DNA of 64,000 bases from Hibiscus mutabilis (Eukaryota; Streptophyta; Magnoliopsida; Malvales; Malvaceae). Within the stretch, counting starts at the first letter, position 1, and each line of letters opens with the position of its first letter. Positions 47,501 to 57,444 of this stretch are shown here, in pieces. The notes beneath the pieces were generated by a model. It saw nothing but the letters and a program-made list of their open reading frames with translations, did not search any database and was not told where the DNA came from. The stretch is from positions 1 through 64,000 of the forward strand of contig JAGYYJ010000566.1 of the NCBI GenBank assembly GCA_019671005.1. The letters are read 5' to 3'. Position numbers and translations under genes: made by a program.

Positions 47501-50500
47501 CACACTTGATCGCACACCGCAAGCTGGAATCCACCACACTTGATCGCACCTGCAAGTTGGCTTGAACACAAGTCACCACCACGCTTGATCGCGCAAGCGA
47601 GCTGGCTCGAACGCAAGTCCCTTCCTTGACTCGCTCGGATAGCGCTTATCACGGCACTTCTCCGATTCCACCTCTCGTGGCTCTCTCATTACCAACTCTC
47701 ACGGCTCTTTTCGATATCAACTATCAGCAAGACTTCGCTCCGATGCCTACTGTCACGGAACCCGCTACCGTCTTTGATAACAACTTATCACCGCTCAACT
47801 CTGACACCAACTGTCAGCAGAACTTTGCTCCGATGCCTACTGTCACGGAACCTGGCTACCAGCTACCAGCAACCAACTACCACCGCTCACTCAGATACCA
47901 ACTATCACGGAACCTGGCTACCGGCTACCAGCTACCACCGCTCGTCTCTGATACCAACTATCAGCTACCGCCTTTTGGCTCTGATACCAAGCATCACGGG
48001 GCTAGATTTTGACTCTAGCTGATCCGTGTGCGCCTTAGACGCCTTCGACGCGCCGTCGGTCGATTCCTACGCCTAAGTCGACCTTCAACCGACCTTGTGA
48101 GTACTCCCGCTCGACAACGGCCGACCAAAGACTCGGTCTCGATGGATCTCGTCACTGACACCACTTGTGTCGCGGGGCTATACCTTTGCCAGACGAATCG
48201 TGCCGGACCTTAGTCGCTTTCTCGGTTGAAACGTCGACTAAGTCACCCTGAAGTACCTTGACACGGTCTTAGGTGAAGATCTCTCGACAAACACCTAACT
48301 CAACCAGGATTCTCGCTCCGGAAGATCGAACACTCCTCGAAGCCCTCGAGCGAAAGATCGTTCTAGCGAAAGCTAATCAAAGAACAACAGAAAGAGATTG
48401 GCAGCTAGAACAACGAAGAACACTCAAGAACAACAAAGAACAATAGAAAGAGTTTTAGAGTAAATGCTTCTTGTATTACTCAAGTGAAGTGAACTGAATG
48501 AATGAAGTGATTTACAAGTGAGGAGGGAGCCTCTATTTATAGTTGAACTCCCCTACATCCAACGGCTCAGTTTAAATTACATCGACGGTCAAGATTGATC
48601 TTATCTTATCTTATCTGATCAAATCTCAAATTCAAATCTCTAATTATCACAAACATTATCTATACATTATATTCAAATAAATGGATAATGCTTTGACCAA
48701 TTTACCCTCCTGAATCCTCCATGGATTTGGCTAAGTCTTGTGGGCTTGCGGGCTCTTTAGCATTCTTCAAGTGCCGGGCCAAGTGTGATGGTCTTGGCAA
48801 GCCCGTTACACCGCGCAAACTCTCTTTGGCTGATTCTTGCGCCAATGCCTCGGTCCCAAAGGTATGGTCCTCGCCATTCTCCGAGTGCTGGGCCACATTT
48901 GACATGCCCGTTGCATTGCGCACAACCTCCCTATTTGTTGCTCGCGCTAATGTCTCGGTCCAAAAAGTTTGGTCCGTGACAATTGCCTTTGCCTTGAACC
49001 TAAGACATGGAAATTCGACAGTCACAAAAGGGATAAGTAATTATTCAAATTTGATATTAAAATGTTTAATTTTCCCATGAAAGCTTGGATTGTGAGAAAT
49101 TACAATTGCAGATTGGTTGTCCATGAACACTTCAATACTTTTGGCCTGTTCCATATGCAAATCAACCGAAATTTTCTTCAGCCATAATGTTTGGTTTACT
49201 ACTGATGTTGATGCCACAACATCTTCTACAGTAGATTGAGCCATAATGTCTTGTTTTCTTGAACACCAAGGCATGTTTCAAAAGGAGTTTTATTTTTCAC
49301 TGCTCTTGTAGGAAGCTTAAGAAACATTGTTGTGTTTATTGCATGAATATAATCACCATGGCTAATTCTAACCCTTGAAAATTTAACAGGCTTCAGTTCT
49401 TGAAGAGTTCCTTGTCATGAGTCATGTGATTGGTACATCCACTATCAATCAACCAACACCCTCTTGAAATAATGCTTGAAAAACAAGCTGCGGCAAAGAG
49501 TTGATCTTCCTCTTCTTCATTAACATGTTGGAATATGAAAGTGAAATAAAAAAATCTTTTGGAAAGGAAGAAAAATATATTAATGAACTTCAAATAACAC
49601 TTGAAAATTTATTGGAATACAAAATTTCTTTGCTTTATCACTTACAATCCTTTATATAGTGATTGTAGGTGACTATTGGATCATGCAAAGGCACATCTAT
49701 TCATGATGAACAGTTACATCCATTCATTAATCTAGGTTTCTAAAAGAGTTACACCTAATCACTAAAATGTTCATGAAGAGTCACATCTAATCATAAATGT
49801 TCAAATTATGAAATTCAACATTCCCCCTTAATTTGAATATTTCTTCGTCACGTTCAGATTTCCACGTTAGAATAGTGTACCAAATTTTTCATCAGTATCA
49901 TCATCTTGACTATCAGGAGATCGTTTCCTTCCTTTACTATCTCTGTATTATAATCTCTATCATTGTCTCGATCACTGTAACAATAATCACATTCTTTGTG
50001 TCGATTGCATTGAGAATCATAATTACAATCATGGTCATGATAACGTTAATGCTCTCGCTTGCGCTCTTTGTAACGTTTATGCTCACGGTCTTTATCACAA
50101 TCTTGAGTCTTGAGCTTCTTTCGCCAAACTTTTACATCTTTTTCATCCATTAAATGGTCCTCACTAGACTTACAATTAGTATGTTCACTTGCTAATCGAT
50201 CATCTTTCAATGTCCCATTTTGCCATTTGTCTTCACATGTCACGTTTTCTTGATACCTATCTTTGTATCTTTCATCCCCATGCTTCTCATTATTTGCATG
50301 CTCTTGTGGCGAATCTACTGTCTTACGCCATCATTCATGACTGCTTTTGCAGTCAAACTATGTGTGATCAACCATATCCATCATACCCACATCATTCGTG
50401 TGATGTTCCTCGTTGACATTCACCAATACTTGTTCTAAATTGGTCTGTAGAGAATTTGCTGTGGCTTCATTCATCTGCGCCAAGTCCCACCATAATTGGT

Positions 50501-53500
50501 TCTTAAAATAAAGGTTTTTAACCATTTCTTGACGAATCCAATTTAGTTTCCTCATTCTTTGAATCTCATCGTTTTCTCTTTTAGTTTTTTCTGTTGCTTT
50601 GCAAACATAACGGGGATTCTTTTAGTTGTAAAATAACACAATCTTTTGGAGAGGAAGAAAAATATGTTAATGAACTTCAAATAACACTTGGAAATTTCTT
50701 GAAATACAAAATTGCTTTGTTTCATCATTTACAATCCTTTATATAGTGATTGTAGGTGACTATTGGAACAATCACATCTCTTCATTTACATCTATTCATC
50801 ATGCAAAGGAACATCTATTCATGATGAATAGTTACATCCATTCATTAATCTAGGTTTCTAAACGAGTTGTACCTAATCACTAAAAGTTCATGAAAAGTCA
50901 TATCTAATCATAAAGGTTCATATTATGAAATTCAACATAACAATATGAGTTTCTGCATTTTGTTACTGAGTTTTCCTACTGCAAATGATAGCTTTGTGCC
51001 CAAGTTGATTGCACTTGTTGCACTTAACATTAGGTCTTTTTCAGCATTTGAACGGAAAATGACCCATTTTGTGGCAATTTTTACTAGGAGGGTACTTTCA
51101 TTTGGAGTTGTTTGTTTTGCTCATGTTGTTGTTGAGCACAGTGCCTTCTAAATTTGCTTCTCGGTTCTTCTTCTTCTTCTTCCACCATTTTTAGGTTTTG
51201 TGCCTGCAAAGAATTCAATAATTCTACCAAGGTGATCTTAGAAAGATCCTTGGTGTTTTCCAAAGTGGTTATAGTAGCTTCAAATCTTGCAGGAACAAAA
51301 ACCAAATTTTCTTCAACAATAAGGGTCATTAAAACCAGGACCAAACAACTTTACTTTGTTTGCTATGCTTTGGAGCCTTTCGGAGTACTCCTTGATGGTT
51401 TCTAACTCTTTTATCTTCTGTAATTCAAAGTCTCCTATAAGGCTCAACACTTGCATGCCTTTGATTCGTTCATCTCCTTCGTATTCTACCTGGAGATAAT
51501 CCCATATGGCTTTGGGTGATTTTAGAGACATGATCCGAATCAAGATTGTTGATGAAACTGCTACAAATAGATACGACTTTACCTTTGCTTTTCTGGTTTT
51601 TCTTTCCTTGTGATTCTTGATTTGAGCCATTGTTGGATTGTATGGTACTGAAAAAATTTCATAGTCTCGTTATAAGTGTTTAACAGAACTATAGCTTAAG
51701 ACCGGTGTTATTTTTTATTTTTGCTCAGCAATTAGAAATTTTATTATAAGGTATAAGATCCAAGATCTACATTGTGTGTCTCGTTAAAAACTTTCTTAAA
51801 TTTAAATGAAGGAAAAAAGTACACACAACGAGTTACAAATTACACCCAAAACAAAACCAATTCGCGACACGGTACAAAATACACCCAAAAAAAAATTTAA
51901 AATCTCTAATATCAAAAGCCACTTTATCCTATCAAAACATCTAATGACCCACAATCCGAGTAAACTTCCTCCAAATGCAGCACTCAATCAACAACCATAC
52001 TTAGACTTGGCAAACTTGACCCGAGACCAGAAAATCTAACCGATTTACCCGAACAGAGACCTGAAATTGACCCGAACACGATGACCCAAATTTGATCTGA
52101 AACTCGAAATAAACCGAACCGAACCGAATTTCAGTTGAACCAGAAATGGACCCAAACCGATTTTCAACAGAACCGAATGGAACCGAACCGATTTCACCCG
52201 AACCGAAAGCAACCCAAACCGAAGGCAACCCGAAATAAAAAATATATTAAAATAAATAAATAAATATGAGATTTGAATTGTCGCACAACACAACAAAAAG
52301 CCAAATATACAGGCTATATAAAGTCATATATATGGTGGAAAAACCTAACATGGGCTGAAAACCCGATTAAAACGATCGATCTCCTATTAACCCGATATTG
52401 ATCCGACCTGAAATTAACCGAACTGAAAATCAACCGAACTAAAGTCTTAACTCGACACCCGAACCAAAGTCACCATATACCCAAATTAAAATCGAACCAA
52501 ACCCGAACCGAATTTAAACCGAATGTAGTCAGACTCGAAATAAACCGAACCGAAATGACCCAAACCGAAACCGAACCAAATGACCCATTTGCCACCTTCT
52601 ATAGCATCGAATAATCAAACGAAACACAAGGCAAAACCCAAACCCCAAAAGCTACAGCCAAGGCCAACGCATGCAAAGCTATCCAAACCAATCACCAATG
52701 AAATTAATCCAATCACCAAGTAGGATTCACAAAACACCACTCAAAACAAAATGCCTTCTTTCTACATGAAGATCCAACTAACCACATCAAAAGCAGACCA
52801 TAAACCTACTGCCATCAAAGGACCCACTCCACACAATACCCTTCAGTACCAACAATCACCTTAAAGAAGAAACATATGGAATCACCTGGCACAAAACGCA
52901 TCGCTTTACACCTTCAAGCCATAGCAAGGCTCCTCAACAAAGAGAAGAACCAGTCGACAAGCCATTGATAATAAACTACTCTACAAAACGCAATCGGACC
53001 ACTAACACTAACAAAAGCCGAGTCAACATCCCAAAAAGGGTCCATACCAAGACTTACAAAGATAAAAACATTTCCAGATAAAAACAACCAAAATTCACAT
53101 AAATATCATCACAAAAACAAACCCAAAAGACAATTACTGATTAAGTAACTCGATCCTTACCAATTCATCCACAACTTCCTCTTCGTTACCAATTATCTGC
53201 ACCCCCAGACTTTTACCAAGTTTAAGAGTTTCCCTCGCCTCTTTATACATCGCCTCGACACACAAGACCAGTGTTATTACCTCTATATTGAAGCCTCGTT
53301 AGACCCTAATTTCTGTTAGCATGTTATGTGTAATACTTTACCTTCATTTTCTTTTTGTTCAAGCTACAAGGCAAGATTCCAAAATGAAGGAAAATGGTAT
53401 GTTTTAGACATGTTCGAATCTCGAGAAGCACATTTGTTGGAAATACTTAACCTTAAATGCACCTGACGTAAGAGGAATACTCAAGTTCAATTTTCCTATT

Positions 53501-55333
53501 TGGATTTGGTCCGATTGAGTCAATTTATGGCACATCTAACCCTACTTGATTACTAGTGAAAATTAGACAGTGCAGTGATTATTGTGTGTGTGCTTCTCAT
53601 GCTTTCAGTATGAACAAAACCATAGACCGATATGAAAAGAGAGAGAAGGATGCTCGTGGAATCAGAAGCAAAGCAGTAGACGAAAACATGCAGGTATAGC
53701 CCCAGGATCCACTTACACAAACTGTATAATTGGATGAGCGAAATAGATGGTTAAGATTAACTCCTTACTTTTTTTTCAAGTGATAATTTTCACATATAAT
53801 CTCAGCCATCCACTTCACCCATCCAACGATCTAAAAAATTATAAAACTTAAAAATGTATAAACTGATCATATCCCTGTATATATATTCTTGGTGTCTTAT
53901 TTACATCTTTAGCAAGTCAGCAATGAATATATAGATATATATACACACACAAAAACTGAGCTAGGCCAATAATGCATGCATTGAGTCTTGTCAGTCAATA
54001 TCTAATGACTGGATTTGCATGGGCGTGAAGAACGTAAAGGATGACGCACAAAGAATGGCAAAGAATATTGAATTTCTGGAAGATTCTAAAAGGTTAAATC
54101 CTTGAGCTTAAAACTTGTTCTTAATGTTTAGTTCAAGTTCATATTTGGATTAATCCCTTTCCTTCATCTTCATGTGTAAACCTCTATATGTTTCATAATT
54201 TTATAACAGAAAAATGCTGGGACATGGACTAGAACCATGTTCTGTTGATGATCTGCAACAGTTGGAAAACCAGTTGGAACAAAGCTTATGCAGAATTCGA
54301 GCAAGAAAGGTACATCCATTTTCATTTTCATGTGTGCATGAATATAATATTACTGATAAAATCTTAAAAGACTTTATTTTAACGTGTTGCAGAATCAGGT
54401 ATTTTTGGAGCAGATTGAGAAGTTAAAGGAAGAGGTAAACCATTTTGCAGGTTTTTTCAATGTTAAATATATAATGCAATGAACAGCATGGATTTCAAGG
54501 ATGTTGTTTTGAATGAATAATTAGTTAAGTTAAACATTGATTCAGGAGAGACGCCTTGGGGAAGAAAATGCAAATCTGCGTAAAAAGGTATTTGATTTGA
54601 TCTCTAATCGTCCTCCATGATAATATGATTTTGTTTGAACCACTGATCATATATATATATATATATATATAGGGGTGAGCATTTGATCAAATGGAGTCAA
54701 AAATTTTCGAGTTAATTTACGAGTCCTATTTTATAACTCAAACTTTATTTGAAATTTTTTTGAAGTCGAGTTTATGAAATTCGAGTTGAGTCAAGTCAAT
54801 TCGAGTTGTTCGAGTTCTTGTTCAAATTTAATTGTAGATATTTATAGTATTATGGTAGTAATTGATCTCAATTTAAACGACTTTATATATGTATATACGA
54901 TATACATATATATATTTCTTTATTTTTTTCATATGTGATATGCATCTACCAGGCAAAGTTGTGGGACTCGACTTGAATTTAAAAGCTAATCCACTATTTA
55001 CTAAAAAATTTGAGTTATTCGAGTTCCCATTTTATAACTCAAACCTTAAATTTTTTCGAGTCGAGTTTATGAATTACGATTTGGGTTGAAAAGTTCATTT
55101 TTTTCTTTCGAGTTGAGTTGAATTTTACTCACCCTATATACGTACATATGTACATACATACTTTGGCGACATTATGTAACGTTTTTTTACATTCTTATTA
55201 TTAGTGTGGGATGCGACCGCGAGAATCATCGTCGACAAGCCCGTCAGATGAGCTCCAAACCGATCAGAACATGGAGGTGGAGACGGAACTATGTATAGGA
55301 CCACCGGAGAGAAGAAATATCCAGAAACCCTAA
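38502..55333 (+). CDS. SOC1/AGL14-19-like MIKC MADS-box protein, 7 exons, 14.9-kb first intron
   Basis: Exons: 38502-38683, 53609-53693, 54031-54092, 54210-54309, 54393-54434, 54546-54587, 55205-55333. They join in frame to 213 residues. Exons 3-6 are 62, 100, 42 and 42 nt, the classic MIKC pattern. MADS domain residues 1-60 (MKRIENATSRQVTFSKRRNG), I region with MNKTIDRYEKREKDARG, K domain about 90-170 (DLQQLENQLEQSL), and the C-terminal SOC1 motif EVETELCIGPPE (195-206). The TM3/SOC1 clade comprises nuclear regulators of flowering and root development. The C-terminus resembles AGL14/19 more than SOC1 (inference). Oddities: Arg4 where Gly is near-universal (MVRGK), a poor 3' splice site before exon 3 (GCGTGAAG), and intron 1 stuffed with transposons. 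No stop or frameshift is seen, so it may be functional. Confidence 0.9.
39330..39691 (-). repeat. 3' LTR of the copia element
   Basis: 362 bp with a single copy of the promoter segment (minus-strand CCCTATAAATAG). It is shorter than the 5' LTR, which carries internal tandem duplications. Confidence 0.85.
39943..40640 (-). pseudogene. Copia protease and pre-integrase remnant
   Basis: WILDSGSSFHMSPNRDWF (about 40480-40535) contains the copia protease Asp-Ser-Gly site. LGNNVSCKVAGIGTIKI and VRHVPDLRRNMIS follow, and after a break LKICKVAFVVMKG with ANFYVLQGSTI of the pre-integrase domain. The frame then dissolves into a basic, Arg/Lys/Asn-rich stretch before the 3' LTR. Confidence 0.78.
40767..41399 (-). 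CDS. gag: Copia gag (UBN2-type capsid)
   Basis: Starts at MTTVKYEIPLLDRNVRFLLW (41399). The typical copia gag pattern follows: DLWAKLEQICMKKTL, LLKQRLYSHKLAEG, HLTDFKEIISDLE and HTLEEVYDNL. The frame stops at 40767. A zinc knuckle (CYFCKKKCHIKSEC, about 40675-40720) lies beyond in another reading, so gag is disrupted. Its role would be the virus-like particle shell. Confidence 0.82.
   Translation of the reverse strand: MTTVKYEIPLLDRNVRFLLWQMKVRDVLVQMDLDDALDGFDNMPKEWSDTEKHRKDRKAASQIRLHLSNSILQDVHKEKTVVDLWAKLEQICMKKTLTGKLLLKQRLYSHKLAEGSCLDDHLTDFKEIISDLETIEVKYNEEDLCLILLCLLLASYSSSTLLHNRDTHTLEEVYDNLNSQDKMQYLTGSEFQAEGLMVHGSTSSYRGRKR
41435..42205 (-). repeat. 5' LTR of the copia element with internal tandem amplification
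   Basis: 771 bp. A 164-bp unit starting GGAGAAA occurs three times (41570, 41734, 41898), each including the minus-strand TATA box CTTATAAATAG. An 82-bp unit starting TACATTTAATT then occurs twice (42030-42111, 42112-42193). The 3' LTR has each segment once. Confidence 0.9.
42880..43129. mobile_element. hAT-type MITE in MADS intron 1
   Basis: Ends CAGTGGCAGAACCA and, inverted, TAGTGGCGAAGCCA. Flanks CATACATT (42872-42879) and CATGCATT (43130-43137) form an 8-bp duplication with one mismatch. Inside, AAATCAAGTGGGGTCAATT occurs twice (near 42983 and 43079). Confidence 0.8.
43577..44559 (-). repeat. 3' LTR of the gag-only element, with duplicated terminal block
   Basis: 983 bp. The first 174 bp (43577-43750) repeat, at moderate identity, the next block starting at 43751 (TGTCGCGGGGCTATA), and are separated from it by a PBS-like sequence (minus strand TGGTGTCAGTGACG, 43732-43746). 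A TATA-like minus-strand CTATAAATAGAGG lies near 44112-44124. Confidence 0.88.
44840..47200 (-). pseudogene. Gag-like protein of the gag-only element, frameshifted
   Basis: The N-terminal part (46687-47130) is an acidic/basic coiled coil (ALNELDVKVSKRGDSLEAAV) that matches the gypsy gag at 2218-3687 (EALNGMDVKMSTRGDALEAM). The C-terminal part (44840-45661) has a knuckle-like CYQCKGPHKLRDC, very basic blocks (RRKCRRKRKHRTSRKK) and 13-18-residue repeats of the type ATDFREEVPMQS. The region between is a patchwork of repeated knuckle-like modules with shifted frames. No capsid core motif as clear as in the gypsy element was found. Confidence 0.7.
47640..47990 (-). repeat. Array of PBS-like copies next to the true primer site
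   Basis: On the plus strand variants of CTGATACCAACTATCACGG recur near 47683, 47707, 47770, 47798, 47892 and 47947 before the true site (CTGATACCAA, 47981-47990). They are separated by short CCGCTC/GGCTACCAGCTACC-type words. Each copy looks like the primer site joined to the LTR end. Confidence 0.7.
47992..48981 (-). repeat. 5' LTR of the gag-only element
   Basis: 990 bp, nearly identical to the 3' LTR and with the same terminal duplication (47992-48167). Its inner end reads CCCCGTGATG instead of CCCCGTGACA, two substitutions at the terminal dinucleotide. Confidence 0.88.
49041..49300 (-). pseudogene. Copia RNase H fragment
   Basis: CSRKQDIMAQSTVEDVVAST, then WLKKISVDLHMEQ and FMDNQSAIVISHNPSFHGKI match the conserved C-terminal RNase H of copia polyproteins. 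The second acidic position (usually AEAEY) reads VEDVV. It ends at a stop shortly before the gag-only element. Confidence 0.82.
49526..50937 (-). mobile_element. Small LTR element (1.4 kb) carrying a non-retroviral coding fragment
   Basis: Left LTR 49526-49820 and right LTR about 50625-50937 are direct repeats (for example ATCCTTTATATAGTGATTGT in both), with TGTTG...CAACA ends. A perfect 5-bp duplication TAACA flanks it (49521-49525, 50938-50942). A minus-strand purine tract TAAGGGGGAA lies at 49821-49830. The interior of about 800 bp has no gag or pol. It was inserted between the zinc knuckle and the protease of the copia element. Confidence 0.85.
49840..50610 (-). pseudogene. Charged Arg/Asp/His-rich coding fragment captured by the LTR element
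   Basis: Read in the sense of the element: RMRKLNWIRQEMVKNLYFKN, then LWWDLAQMNEATANSLQTNL, a stop, HGDERYKDRYQENVTCEDKW, DCDKDREHKRYKERKREH, a stop, and RYHDHDCNYDSQ with SDRDNDRDYN. Three segments share one frame, broken by a few stops. The style (RD/RE/RH-rich tail) is that of nuclear RNA-processing proteins. I cannot name the parent gene. It is not a known retrotransposon protein, so capture of host exons is likely. Confidence 0.55.
50960..51630 (-). pseudogene. gag: Copia gag with tandem zinc knuckles
   Basis: From 51630: MAQIKNHKERK, then the UBN2 pattern AIWDYLQVEYEGDERIKGMQ, IKEYSERLQSIANKVKLFG, a frame change near 51330, and RFEATITTLENTKDLS with LVELLNSLQAQ. Two knuckles follow in another frame (NCHKMGHFPFKCW and CNKCNQLGHKAIIC). 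The N-terminal third of gag is deleted. Confidence 0.8.
51713..53263 (-). mobile_element. 5'-truncated LINE-type insertion with 15-bp target duplication
   Basis: Flanked by AAGACCGGTGTTATT (51698-51712) and AAGACCAGTGTTATT (53264-53278), one mismatch. On the minus strand it ends in an A-rich tail (AATAAAATTTCTAATTGC then AAAAATAAAA), as expected for target-primed reverse transcription. Near its 5' end it encodes EARETLKLGKSLGVQIIGNE and VVDELVRIELLNQ-stop, resembling the C-terminus of a plant LINE ORF1 (moderate certainty). The rest is non-coding, and another repeat is nested at 52002-52602. Confidence 0.7.
52002..52602. repeat. Nested element made of AACCGAACCGAA words
   Basis: Dense in AACCGAACCGAA, AACCCGAA and GACCCGAA words on the plus strand, broken by an AT-rich middle (52235-52340). 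The ends GGCAAACTTGACCCGAG and the inverse of AATGACCCATTTGCCACC are inverted relatives (GGCAAAT/ATTTGCC). Coding-like frames on either strand come from the repetition. Confidence 0.6.
54648..54670. repeat. (AT)n microsatellite in MADS intron 6
   Basis: About 11 AT units directly beside the MITE-like element at 54671. Confidence 0.95.
54671..55135. mobile_element. AGGGGTGAG-ended element in MADS intron 6
   Basis: Ends AGGGGTGAGCATTT and the inverse of AATTTTACTCACCCT. The interior carries recurrent GAGTTCGAGT / TTCGAGTCGAGTTTATGAA words in both halves. ATATA on both sides could be its target duplication, but the AT-rich site makes this uncertain. Confidence 0.65.
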
Positions 55334-56449
55334 TTTTAAATATCCATGGGTGATTATTCAATTTAAATGAAGCTTCAATACCTACGTTCATGTTACTAAA
55401 AAGATCTGTACATTTTAAAAAGGAAGTTGCAAATATTTAAATTTAAATTGAAATATCCAGAAACCCTAATTTTAAAAATCTATAATTTTTTTGGTGGTTT
55501 TTTGCTTTTGTGGTTTCATATGTTTATTTCGTTTGAGGTATGTACTCTCGGTTCTTATTCTATGATAACGCTATGGGTATTCTTTTCCTCTAATTAGGCA
55601 TAGGGAGGTTTTTAATGAGGCTTATAGCGGTTTTCACTTATCAATAAATATAAAAGACTTGATGAGAATGTGACGAATTGAGTTGAATAAACTCAGTGTA
55701 ATATGTAAGAAGATTCCATGGTGTGAAATATAATGTTTAATGAATTAAAATTTTCAAAATTTCAAATTCTATTGAGATTAGTTTTTCTTTGATTCTGGTG
55801 ATCATGCCATAACATCTTAAATAAATAAACAATAATATCTCATGAAATAAATTTCTTTTTTTATTTGAGAAAAATATGCGTTTAGCAAGAGACTCAATTT
55901 AGTGACATAAGATAAATATTTGCTTAATTTGTAAATTTATTGAAAAAATAAAAATAAGTCTATAATATACTAATACAATGCATTTTTAGAGTGGTTATGA
56001 ACATTTAATTTTTTATAAATATATATAAAGAGTTTTTTTCTTTTTAATAATTAAATAATCCATGCATTTGAAAAAAAAATGATTCGGTCTTTGATTAAAA
56101 AATAATTAAGTCACCATATATTTACACGTGGACCATCACGTCATATCATATATTATTACATCAACATTGTAGTGGTCAATGTCGATTTCTGTTGGATAAA
56201 AGGTAATTTGATAATTTGCTAAGTTCTAGGGTAAATTGATGAAAGTAAAAACGATAGACAATATTTATTAATTTTGATTGAAAACGAGGGCAAATTTTTT
56301 TCTTAAGTCTAATTATTGTAATATAATACTTTTTATCTGTCATATATTTATGTGTTCTTTAAATAATAAATAAATAAATAAACCATTTAAGGATCAAATA
56401 TATGTTCAATATTTTTTATGCCATAACCTGGGACCATTGTTGAATATTT
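55334..56449. other. Spacer right of the MADS gene
   Basis: MADS 3' UTR, including a second copy of ATATCCAGAAACCCTAATTT at 55449-55468 that duplicates the stop-codon context at 55316-55335, then AT-rich DNA without a visible gene. Confidence 0.45.
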
Positions 56450-56966
56450 TGTTAGGATGATCAATCAATGCAATATGGCCAAGAGAGGGTGAATTAGCAA
56501 TTTAAAAAATTGGTGGAAGCAATAGGAAAGGTAAGAAAAATTGGGACACAAGATTTATAGTGGTTCAACCTTCTCAACAAGTTTACATCTACCTTACAAC
56601 TCCCTTAAGATTTATACCCCAAAATCTTAAGAACCCTCACAAAGAAAAATCAAATAGAGCAAACTGAAAATCCTTTACTAGGTAGATTGTTTGCACAATT
56701 CTAGGCTCGCTTAAACCCCAACACTTGAATAAAATGGATACAAATGAAATCACTCAAGTGGGTTTACAAGATATTACATTAATAAAGGCTCAAAGATTGT
56801 TGGATGTGTGCTTGAATGCTTTTGACTTAATCAATAGTTGTTGAAGCTGCTTTGGAGACTTAATTTTATACCTCTCATTGATTTCTAGCTGTTTGGGTAG
56901 TTGTGATATTAATTATAGCCGTTGGACTGTATTTTTCCCGCAATAAATGATGTTTGCCAACACTGA

Positions 56967-57444
56967 GTATTGTTAATCGGGGACGAGTATCGGTACCTGC
57001 CATAAAAAAAGAGCTGTTGTAACAAAGGAGTATCGATACTCGGAAAGCCGTATCGATACGCAGAGTGTATTTTACAAAGGGTATCAGTACGAGCCATACC
57101 GTATCGATACCGATTTTGCTCACTGGAATCCTTGAAAGTTTTGCACAAAAAGTCGTATTGATACATCAATATGGATATCGGTACACATAACCTTTTTTAA
57201 AACTTTTGGTTCCAATAAACTAACAAAGCAACGGTCAAATTTTGAATGCAAAATATTTGGAAAATCTTTAACCCCGTACCGGTACTCACTAAGTTGTACC
57301 GGTACTCGTAAACAAATTGATTTCCAGGTTTGAAGGGTGTACCGAAACGAGCTACACGCGTATCGGTACCCTATAGTCAATAAGTTTAAAACATAATTTC
57401 AGTAGTTAAAACTCGTACCGATACAACCTAAGGCGTATCGGTAC
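56967..57444. repeat. Left-arm array of seven 30-bp palindrome-pair modules
   Basis: Modules at 56967-56996, 57030-57059, 57081-57110, 57155-57184, 57276-57305, 57339-57369 and 57415-57444. Each is decamer-N10-decamer with decamers such as GTATCGATAC, GTACCGGTAC or GTATCGGTAC. Only the module at 57339 has an 11-bp spacer. Spacer sequences differ; their length is what is conserved. Confidence 0.9.

Larger units (their letters stand above)
43577..48981 (-). mobile_element. Gag-only gypsy-like element (TR-GAG type) in MADS intron 1
   Basis: About 5.4 kb. LTRs at 43577-44559 (3') and 47992-48981 (5'), an initiator-Met primer site at 47978-47990, and a purine tract (AGTGGGGAGAT, 44560-44570). ATTG flanks both sides (43573-43576 and 48982-48985; AATTG if the terminal A is shared). 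The interior of 3.4 kb encodes only a broken gag-like protein. LTR ends (TGTCACGGACC), PBS and the gag coiled coil resemble the gypsy element at 1-4291, which suggests that family supplies the missing enzymes (inference). The two LTRs are very similar, so insertion was fairly recent. Antisense to the MADS gene. Confidence 0.9.
48986..51630 (-). mobile_element. Wrecked copia element with nested insertion
   Basis: In minus orientation: gag (51630-51084), two zinc knuckles (about 51075-50960), [1.4-kb LTR element 49526-50937], protease (CWLIDSGCTNHMTHDKELF, about 49395-49460), an integrase-tail scrap (TRAVKNKTPFE, near 49285-49300) and RNase H (CSRKQDIMAQST, MDNQSAIVI, 49041-49274). RT and most of IN are deleted. 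LTRs could not be found. The gag-only gypsy relative abuts its left end. Confidence 0.8.

Noticed and set aside
49833..50153. 106-codon very hydrophobic plus-strand frame resembling a membrane protein
   Set aside because: Antisense of the Asp/His/Arg-rich captured fragment; Ile/Val/Met richness is a complement effect.
52001..52296. Minus-strand frames rich in FGSV/RFGS repeats
   Set aside because: Produced by the CCGAA word repetition, not a protein gene.
54889..55089. 66-codon plus-strand frame in MADS intron 6
   Set aside because: Lies inside a MITE-like repeat and is composed of its repeated words.
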